A DNA stretch of 64,000 bases. It comes from a virus. The stretch lies in IMG/VR virus record IMGVR_UViG_3300033273_000677, positions 1 to 64,000 of that record. One strand, given 5' to 3'. A program made the position numbers and the translations under genes. Within the stretch, counting starts at the first letter, position 1; the number at the start of each line of letters is the position of its first letter. This document shows positions 34,020-44,900 of the stretch, piece after piece. Below the pieces are notes generated by a model. The model ran no database searches and was not told where the DNA came from. It saw only the letters and a program-made list of their open reading frames with translations.

Positions 34020-35912
34020 ATGCCTTTTACAAAGTATACAAATCTAGATTTTGATCAGATAAAGACTTCTATCAAAGATTATCTCCGTGCAAACTCTACG
34101 TTTACGGATTTTGACTTTGAGGGATCAAACTTTTCTGTTTTAATAGATACGTTAGCATATAATACTTATATAACAGCGTTTAATTCAAATATGATTGTGA
34201 ATGAATCCTTTCTGGATTCAGCCACTCTCAGAGAAAATGTTGTTTCTCTTGCCGGAAATATTGGATATGTACCACGTTCAAGAACAGCATCAGTAGCACA
34301 GATATCGTTTGATGTAACAACCACCGTAGACACCCCTACACTGACTCTCAAGGCAGGTATAGTGTGCGTAGGCAGTGCTAATGACTCCACATATACATTT
34401 GCCGTTCCAGAGGATATTACGGCAAATGTGGTTGATGGAACAGCTTCTTTTGATAAAATTGATGTATTGCAAGGAATATTTTTAACAAAGAAATTTTTGT
34501 ATGATGGATCATTAGATCAAAGGTTTATCTTAAATAATTCTTTTATTGACACATCGACTATTAAAGTTTATATTGGTAAAGAAAATACCAGAGGTATTGA
34601 ATATTCTCTTTCGGAAAATATTTTTAATATTGATAAAAATTCAAGAATCTTTTTCATAAATGAAGTTCAAGATGAAAAATATGAATTGAGATTTGGTGAT
34701 GGAATTATTGGCAAAAAACTAGGTGAAGATGGTGATGGAACTTATATTACTGTAAATTATATTGTAACAGATGGCAGAGATGGTAATGGTGCTAGTAATT
34801 TCTCTTTTTCCGGAACACTAGAATCTGCCAACAATCAAGTCATTGATCCTGGAACTGTTACGATTACAACCAATCAATCATCAATTAATGGTGGTGAAAT
34901 TGAACCAATCGACTCTGTTAAGTATTATGCCCCAAGACTGTACTCATCACAGTACAGGGCAGTTACAGCAAGGGACTATGAGGCAATTATTAGGAGAATA
35001 TATCCTAATACTGAATCAGTTTCTGTAGTTGGTGGTGAGCAGTTAGATCCTCCTCAATTTGGAACGGTTCAAATTAGTATAAAACCAAAAAATGGAAGTT
35101 TTGTTTCTGATTTTAATAAAGAACAGATTTTATCAAAATTAAAACAATTTTCTGTATCTGGAATTAATCAAAAGATAATTGATCTTAAGATTCTTTATGT
35201 AGAGTTAGACAGTTCTGTTTATTATAATTATTCAAAAATATCAGGTTTAGAGGAACTAAAAACTTCGATTACAGATTCTCTTCGAAAGTATTCCAACTCA
35301 TTAGACTTAAACAAGTTTGGAGGAAGACTTAGATATAGTAAAGTTCAACAAGTTATTGATAATACAAACACGGCAATTACTTCAAATATTACAAAAGTAA
35401 TTATTCGTAGAGACTTAAAAGCAGTTCTAAACACTTTTACACAATATGAATTATGCTATGGAAATAGATTTCATGTAAATCCTCAAGGAAAAAATATTAA
35501 GTCTACAGGATTTAAAATTTCTGGAGAAAGTTCTACAGTATATTTTTCAGATGTTCCAAATGAGGATTTAAAAACTGGAACTATTTCAATATTTAAAATT
35601 GATGCAGATGGAAATATCGTTGTAGTATCTGAAGAAGTTGGAACAGTGGATTATGAAAAAGGAGAAATTATTCTTGGAACTTTAAATATTACATCGACTA
35701 TGGTTGCTGGTAATGTTATAGAAATTCAAGCATTTCCAGAGTCCAATGATGTTGTTGGTTTGAGAGATTTGTATATCACATTAAATGTTTCTAAAAGTAC
35801 AATAAATATGGTAAGAGATGTAATTGCTTCTGGTGACGAAATATCCGGAACCAGATTTGTTAATGATTTTTATACATCAAGTTATTCAAACGGAAGTCTT
35901 ATAAGAAAGTAG
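34020..35912 (+). CDS. gp6: Baseplate wedge protein gp6
   Basis: 630 residues, close to the T4 gp6 size. FTKYTNLDFDQIKTSIKDYL at the N-terminus and FEGSNFSVLIDTLAYNTYI are gp6 hallmarks. In T4 two gp6 copies per wedge make the ring holding the baseplate together and rearrange on contraction. Directly followed, one base apart, by the giant gp7-like gene. Confidence 0.92.
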   Translation: MPFTKYTNLDFDQIKTSIKDYLRANSTFTDFDFEGSNFSVLIDTLAYNTYITAFNSNMIVNESFLDSATLRENVVSLAGNIGYVPRSRTASVAQISFDVTTTVDTPTLTLKAGIVCVGSANDSTYTFAVPEDITANVVDGTASFDKIDVLQGIFLTKKFLYDGSLDQRFILNNSFIDTSTIKVYIGKENTRGIEYSLSENIFNIDKNSRIFFINEVQDEKYELRFGDGIIGKKLGEDGDGTYITVNYIVTDGRDGNGASNFSFSGTLESANNQVIDPGTVTITTNQSSINGGEIEPIDSVKYYAPRLYSSQYRAVTARDYEAIIRRIYPNTESVSVVGGEQLDPPQFGTVQISIKPKNGSFVSDFNKEQILSKLKQFSVSGINQKIIDLKILYVELDSSVYYNYSKISGLEELKTSITDSLRKYSNSLDLNKFGGRLRYSKVQQVIDNTNTAITSNITKVIIRRDLKAVLNTFTQYELCYGNRFHVNPQGKNIKSTGFKISGESSTVYFSDVPNEDLKTGTISIFKIDADGNIVVVSEEVGTVDYEKGEIILGTLNITSTMVAGNVIEIQAFPESNDVVGLRDLYITLNVSKSTINMVRDVIASGDEISGTRFVNDFYTSSYSNGSLIRK

Positions 35913-35913
35913 C

Positions 35914-38900
35914 ATGATACAAACTGGAATTGAATCTAGAGTCAAGATTCAGGATGTAATTTCCAATCAATTACCAGAATTTCTTTTGGATGAAAGTCCA
36001 AAAGCAATAGATTTTTTAAAGCAATATTATATTTCTCAAGAATATCAGGGAGGTCCTGTTGATCTCATCGATAATCTTGATCAATATTTAAAAGTAGATA
36101 ATTTAAAACCGGAAGTTATTGTTGATAGTGTATTATTAGATAATGATGTAACATCTACTGATACTATAATTGAAGTTTCTAGTACTAAAGGATTTCCGAA
36201 TGAGTATGGTCTTTTGAAAATCGATGATGAGATCATTACTTATACAGGTATAACATCCAATACATTCACTGGATGTATTCGTGGTTTTAGTGGAATTTCA
36301 GAATTTGATCAAAATTCTAATAGTAAAGATTTAGTATTCTCTACTTCAACTGCTACATCTCATAAAAGTAGTGCGCCTGTACAAAACCTAAGTTCTTTAT
36401 TCTTAAAGGAGTTTTATATAAAATTAAAATCAACTTTTACTCCAGGATTAGAAAATATTTCTTTTGTAGAAGAAATTGATGCTGGCAATTTTATAAAGAG
36501 AGCAAAAGATTTTTATTCATCAAAAGGAACTGATGAAGCGATAAAAATTCTCTTCAAAGTTATTTTTGGTGAATCTCCATCTATTATAAATTTGGAAGAT
36601 TATTTAATTAAACCATCTTTTGCAAATTATGTTAGAAGAGAGATCGTAATTGCAGAAGTTGTATCTGGAGAACCTTTAAAAATTATTGGTGAAACTCTCA
36701 TAAAAAATACTGATGCAAATACAACAGCATCCATCTCTGCCGTAGAACCATTTTCAAGAAAAGGAAAAACTTTTTATAAAATCGAGCTGTATATCAGCAA
36801 TGATGGTAGGTCTTCAGTGGAGGGTAATTTTGAAATTACCCCAAATACAAAATTAATTGAAAGTGCATCAGTAGGAGATAATATTTTAACAGTAGATTCT
36901 ACTTTAAGTTTTCCAGAATCAGGAACTTTAATTTCTGGTAACAATACAATTTCTTATACAGGAAAAAGTGTAAATCAGTTTTTTGGATGCACGGGCATTA
37001 ATACTGCAGTAGCAAAATCATCAAATATTAGATCTAATGATACTTATTTTTCATATGAAAATGGAGATGTTACCAAAAAAGTAGAATTAATAATTTTTGG
37101 AGTAATTAGTGATTTCAAACAAGAAAGTGAAAACTTCAAAGCAAGTGAAGGTGATTTAATTTCTATAAAAAATATCGGAGATAAAATTAAAAATAATAAT
37201 TCAAATTGGAAAGAAATTTTTGCTAATTCTTTAATATACAATACCAGTACAAGATATGAAATATCAAATAATGATTCTAATAAATTATCATCTACTATTG
37301 ATAGATCAAGTTTAAAAATAGGTGATGAAGTTGAAATATTGGAAAGAGAATCTGAAATTGTAGTTACTTCTTCAAATCCAGTATATATTACAAATATTGA
37401 TAAATCTCAAAATACTTTAACCTTAGAAAATAAACCAAGTTTAAATGCCAATACAAAGTATGACATAAGAAGAAAATTAAATAAAACCAAATCTTCTGGA
37501 TCTACATTTGAATCCGATTCATTATTATCAGATGTGCTTAATCTTTATGTTGATAAAGATGAGTATGCATATATTGCATCCAATTCTTTACCATCCAAGA
37601 TTGTTGAATTATCTAATGGTACTGTAATAGATAATTATCGTTTAGATGTTCAAGAAAGTGTTAAGTCAGTAACTATTTCCAACCTTTCAAATTTAACAGA
37701 TTTATCTGATGAAGTATATAATACTTTTGAAGTTGATAATGTACCTTTTTTAACTGGAGAAGAAGTATTCTATTCTTCTGAAGGAGAAACTTTAGTTGGA
37801 TTAACTACAGGAACATATTTTGTAAAGAAAATATCAAATAAAAAATTCAAATTATATGGATCTCAATCTACAATAAGTTCTGGAAGTAATTTGACATTCC
37901 AAGTATCAAATTCTGGATTAGGAACTCACACTTTTATATTAAATTCCCAAAAAGAAAATGATCTTGGAATACAGAAAATTTTAAGAAAATTTCCATTAGA
38001 AAAAAATATTAAAGAGGGTTCTGGAACACTAACAGTTCCTGGAAAAACTGGAATGTTGATTAATGGTGTTGAGATTGATAACTATAAATCTGATGATGCA
38101 GTATATTTTGGTCCTATTAATGATGCAAATGTTTTATTTGGTGGGGAAGACTATGATGTAATTAATCTGCCACGCATTGTAGTTTCTGATAGTACTGGTA
38201 GTGGTGCAAAAATTCAACCAGTAATCAGTGGTAAATTTGAAAAAGTATACGTAGATACTCAAGATTATGATATTGATAAAATTGCCTCTATTGATATTTC
38301 TGGTGGAAATGGAAGTGGTGCTGTTATTGAACCAGTATTAATTACCAGACCCAGAGAGGTTTTATTTAATGCCGATGAATTTTCTAGTGGTGGTGGAGTT
38401 AATGAAACAACAAATCAGATTGTATTTTTAACAGACCACAATTTTGTTAATGGTGAACAAGTAATTTATAATTCATTGGGAAATACTGCCATAAAAATTG
38501 GCACATCGATAAGCAACGAATTTATGCCCGATAATTCAACATATTTTGTTGAAGTAACGAACAATAAAGCAATAAAATTATATTTTAATTTAGAAGATCA
38601 ACAATCAAAAACAAATCCTGTTGGAATTTTTACAGGATCTCTGGGAAGTCATAAATTTTCAACTGTTTCTTCAAAAAAACAAATTGATAGTATTAAAATT
38701 ATTAATAGTGGAGAGGGATATACTAATAGAAAACTAATTGTTAGCCCGACAGGAATATCTACAGTAAACAATTTAGTTAATTTTGTTAATCACGGATTTA
38801 ATGATGGTGAATTAGTATCTTATGATTACGAAACAACTCAAATTTCTGGAATTTCTAGTGCAAATCAATATTATGTTTTAAAGGTTGATAACGATTCTTT

Positions 38901-41900
38901 TAGGTTATGCAATGCTGGTGTTGGAGGAACTATTACCTCAAATTATGAAAGATTGAATTATGAAAAATTCAACAGTATTGGAAGTGGAGAGCAATATTTT
39001 AAATATCCAGATATTTCAGTTTCTATTCAATACACTACTACCGGAATTGGATCAACCACTCAAACTTTTGAAAATTTAGTTCTTACTCCAGTGGTAAAGG
39101 GAGAAATAATTGACGCATATGTATATGAGTCTGGAACTGGATACGGATCGACAATTATAAACTATCAAAGAAAACCAACAGTAACTTTACAGAATGGAAA
39201 ATCTGCACAATTAACTCCAGTTGTTGTTAATGGTAGACTTACAAAAGTTTCAATTAGTTATCAAGGTACAGAGTATTATTCTGTTCCCGATTTGATAGTT
39301 TCTGGAACAGGAACTGGGGCTGAATTGAGAGCAATAATTAATGATAGTGGACAAATTAGTGAAGTCAAGGTTCTCAATACTGGTATTGGATATTCTTCAT
39401 CAAATACGAGTATTGAAGTTATTCCATCAGGAAAAAATGCTTTTATTGATTCACAAATAAGAAAATTAACTATTAATAATAATCATACAAAATTCTCTAC
39501 TGGTGAAGTTTTATTGAATGGTAAAGATAAACTTCAATATTCAGTTTCCAAGTATTTTGAATCTTTAAGAAATTCATTCTTAGAGAATGCAAATTCACGA
39601 TCTGAAATTATTGGTTGGGCATATGATGGAAATCCAATTTATGGTCCATATGGATATCCCAATCCTGCGATACCTTTAGGAGTAAAAACACTAGAATCTG
39701 GATATACTCTCGATTCTTCAAATGTTGTAGATAGACCTTCTGGATTTGATGATGGATTTTTTGTTGAAGATTATAAATTTGATAATAGTGGTGATTTAGA
39801 TGAATATAATGGAAGATATGAAAGAAATGATGATTTTCCAAATGGTGTTTATGCATATCATGCAACAATAGACGAATTCCCATATTTCATAGGAAATAAG
39901 TATAGATCCGAACCAGTTTTTGATTCTAATTTAGATCAATCATTTGATTTCAATAATTCTAATTTATTAAGAAATACTTTACCATATAAGGTATCAGAAA
40001 AAGGTGCAGACTATGATTTTGTAAATGAAATTAGTGATGTTTTAGAACAAAAAATAAAAGTTGTTTCTGTTACTTCAGGTCCAATAGAATCTTTGGAGAT
40101 TCAGAGTGCTGGAGACAAGTTTAAAGTCGGAGATAAATTGATTTTTGACGAAACTAATACCTCTGGAAGTGGATTAGATGTTGCTGTAGAATCATTAAAA
40201 GGGAAAAATATTACAAATATAGAAACAACTTCAACTTCATATCAAAATTCCGTCTTTACTTGGAATTCTTCGGATAAAATAAAGGTTTCAATATTACCAA
40301 ATCACAATCTCTCTAACTTAGATTATGTTACTATATCTGGATTTTCTACAAACCTTTCAAAATTAAATGGAAGTAATAGAATTTCTGTTCCTTCATATAA
40401 TAATGCAACTTGCCTATCTACAATAACATCATCATCTGCAGGTTTTACAACAGAAATTTATGTAGCACCGATTCCGGATCAAATATCAGTTGGTAGTAGT
40501 ATCAGTATTGGAACAGAAACCCTGAGAGTTCTTGGTGTATTTAAGAATGAAAATATCTTAAGAATAGAAAGAGGATCAACTGGAATATCACATACAGTTG
40601 GTACTGCAGTTTCTTTCTTGCCAGACTTCTTTACTATCGATAAGTCAGTAGACAAATTTGAATCTTCTACAAGCAACAAAGTATTCTTTAACCCTAGAGA
40701 ATCTATAGGAGTTTCAACTATAAGTGGAGTTGGATATAGTACTTCATTTGTTTTTGGAAATATTACTGTAAACAAAGATATTCCATCTAAGAGTATTAAT
40801 ATTAATAATCACTCATTTACAACAAATCAACGTGTTGTATTTACTAATAATGGAACGAGTATAACTGTTTCTACTGATGGTGTAAATGTATCCAATATTG
40901 ATACAAATCTTTTTGTCATTAATAAAAATCCAAATTTAATTGGATTGAAGACATCTATTGATGGAGATGAGTTATTCTTCCATTCTAATGGTGATGACAA
41001 TGATCTCTATTCATTAGAATCTAATCCTACACAAGTTCTTGGAAATGTTGATAAAAGAGAAGTGTCAGTTTTTGTTTCTACTGCACATGAACTTAGAAAT
41101 GGAGATTTTATAACTTTAGATGTTCAACCAAATCTTTCTGTAGGAATAGGAACTTCTACAGCAGTTCGTGTTGTCTATAATTCTCAAATAGGCAATATTA
41201 CAGTAAATCCTATTGGATTCAATTCTACAGGTATCAATACATCTACTAATGAATTTACCATAAACAATCATGAATTTGAAACTGGTGATAAAGTCCTTTA
41301 TGAAGACATTGGATATGGAGAGTATTTTGTATTTAAGATTGATAATAATAAATTTAAACTTTGCGAAACTTATTTTGACTCTCAGCAAAACCCTCCAACT
41401 ACTGTAAGTTTTGCGTCCACAGGAACTGCTTCGCAGTCAATATCATTAATTAATCCCAAATTGAATCCAACTAAAAATAATAATTTTGTATTTGATCTTT
41501 CCGATTCTAGTTTGACTGGATATAATTTTAGGATTTATGAAGACTCCAAATTTAATAATGAATTTATTTCTGTAGGTTCAACAAATCAATTTACGATAAC
41601 CAAAACAGGGACAATTGGATCTGCTTCAGCATCCTTAACATTGAACTACAATTCAAATATTCCAGAAAAATTATATTATACATTAGAAAAAGATGGCACG
41701 ATAGTTAAATCTGACACTGAAGTTGAGAATTATTCTACTATTGAATATAAAGAAAGTGTATATAATAATACCTATAAGATAACTGGAATAGGCACAACGA
41801 CATTTAATTTAAATATTACCGAAAAACCAGAAAGATCTTTTTATATTTCAACAGAATGTGATGTTTTAAATTATTCAACATCATCAAGTTTTGCTTCCGG

Positions 41901-44900
41901 TCCAGTAAATTCATTAAATGCAATATCTTTTGGATCTGGGTACAAATCTTTACCAACTTTAAAATCGACAAATTCGATTTCTGGTTTCGATCTACTCGTA
42001 AATCCACTGTCAAACTCAATTGGATCTGTAAAAGAAAAGGAAATCTTAAATAACAAGTTTACCTATTCCTCAGATAAAACACTCAGACCTAAAGCAAACG
42101 TCTCTCCAACTATCGTATTGGAGGATTTAAATACGATAGATCAAATATTGGTAACTAATAGTGGTGAAGGGTATACAACTGCACCAACCCTAAAACTTGT
42201 TGATTCTGTAAGTAGAAATGTAATAGATTCCGGAATATTGAAACCAATTTTAACAGGATCTGCAATTTCCTCGGTTAATGTTGAGTCTAAACCAAAAGGT
42301 TTGCCAGATGAAACTGTAGAAATATTTGCGACCAATAATACTAATGGAGTTGCAATTGTAAGTGTAGAATCATCAAACTCTGGTATTTTTACATGCACAA
42401 TATCAACACCAATAACTACAGGAATTTCTGCATTTACAGTTCAACCTTTTAATGTTGGTGATAAAGTTTATGTTGAAGGAATTCAAAAATTTAGCAGTAC
42501 TGGTGATGGATTTAATTCTGAAGATTATGGATTTAAGTATTTTGAGGTAACAAATATAAACACTAGTGGAGTAAATGATACTGTTACAATTAGTGTATCA
42601 GGACTTACTACAAACACTGGTATTGCAAAAACTGTTCAGGATTATTCTGGAGTCTTAATTAATAAAAATGATTATCCTCAGTTTGAAATAACTCAAAAAT
42701 TATCAGAATTTTTTGAAGGAGAAAGTTTATCTTCAAATGGAATAATCAGAGACTTAACGGTTGCTAAAAATATTGAAAATCAATTAAAAGTTTCTGGATT
42801 ATATGATCTATCTGTTGGAGAAGTCATCACAGGAACCGAATCTGGAACCGTTGCAACGATAAAATCACTGAATGTTAATGAAGCATTTTTTGATGTTGAA
42901 TTTTCCAATAGAAAAAATATTGGATGGAGAGATCAAGTTGGTAAACTAAGTGAAGATTATCAAGTAATTCCTGACAATGATTACTATCAAAATTTATCTT
43001 ACTCAGTAAAGAGTTCTATAACTTATAAAGATCAACAATCACCTGTAGAAAATTTAGTTCATACTAGTGGATTGAAAAATTTTGCGAATACTGGAATTTC
43101 TTCTTCTGTAACTGCAGGTATCACTACAACTAAAGAACAATTTACAATCATTTATGACATTGTTGATGATCGTAGAGTAGATACAGTTAATAATTTTGAT
43201 AATGTTGTAGATGTAGATGTTGTAAATTCAACATCCAAATTCCTAAAACTTGAAAATAGGAATCTTACCAACTATGCAGAATTGAGAAATCTTAACGTAT
43301 TGGAAATTGATGATATTAGTGATCAATTTTCCAATTCTGAATCAGAAAATACTGAATTTTTATCTATTGATGAAGTTGATAATATAACATATCAAAATTA
43401 TTTGTTTAGAGTTACCAGTAGTGACAACAGTGAAATACAGTTAACTGATCTAACAATTTTAAGTGATGGAATTGAGACTGTTATTGTTGAAAATGAATCG
43501 TTATATAATTCAAACACCCAATATGGAAGTTTTGAATTATTTGAAAATGAATTTGATGAAACTTTCCTAAGATTTATTCCTGTTGATCCTTTCAATACTG
43601 ATTATGATGTCAAATTAATTAAGCAATCTTTCAATACAAGTTTATCTGGAGTTGGAACACAACCAGTTGGATTCGTAACTTTAACCGGATCTGTTGACAT
43701 AGAAAATAGCACTGTTGGTTTAGGAACTACCACAATAATCTCCGTAGATTCTAATAAATTTAAATCTCTTTATATTAATGCACAAGTGACTAATACCATC
43801 ACGGATGATATGAATTATGTAAGATTATATGTTGCACATGATGGAACAAATAGTTTTATGTCAGAATATTACATTGACAATACTCTCAGTTCATCAACAG
43901 GTGATTCAATAGGAACATTCTATTCCAATTTGAGTAGTGGAATTTTATCAATAACACACGAAAATACCACATCAAATACAATCAATATAAAAACAAACAT
44001 CGTTGGTTTTGGAACAACTACATCCGGAATTGGAACATATAGATTTAAGTCATCAGATCAATTGGATGGACAAGAAAGAAGTGTAGTTTATAATTCAAAT
44101 TATCAATCTACAGTATCTTTAGCATCCACAACCATTCATACTTTAGATAAGACATTATTTAATGCATCAAAATCTTTAGTACAAGTCAGTATAGGTGCCA
44201 GTAAAGCACTTCATCAGGTTATGATGTTATTTGATGGAAATGATGTTTATACTCAACAGTTACCTTTCCTTTCAGTAGACAGCATTACTAATACTCTTGA
44301 CACTTTATCTGGTATCGGAACTTTTGGTGGAGAAGTATCTGGATCTAATTTAATTCTAAAATTCTATCCAGACAACCAAAATCAACAAGTTGATATTGAA
44401 GTATTTAATAAGTCTCTTTATTCGCAGGTAGATTCTATTAATAATTATCTAGATTTGTCTTATGGTGCTGTAACTGAAAGTATTGATGAAAGATTCTATA
44501 ATTCAATTAATGGTGATAGAATCAATAGAACTAATTTTAAACTCAATAGCAAACTCAAACCAATTTTCTCAAAAGAATTTAATCCAAATTCTGTAGCATT
44601 AGCACAAACAACAGGAATATTTACTATTCCAGATCATTTCTTTATGACTGGTGAAGAATTAATTTATACTCCAAACTCAACCATTGTTGGTGTTGGTACT
44701 AGTGCAATGATGACCAGTGCAACTGATGTCTTGCCATCTACAGTATATGCAATTAAAATAACAGAGGATACTTTCAAAGTTGCAATAACAACTACAGCAG
44801 CTCAAAGTGGTATTGGAATAACGTTTACTTCTTTAGGTGAAGGAAATGCTCATAGATTTACTATGAAAGAAAGAAATACTAAGTGTTTAATTAGTGTTGA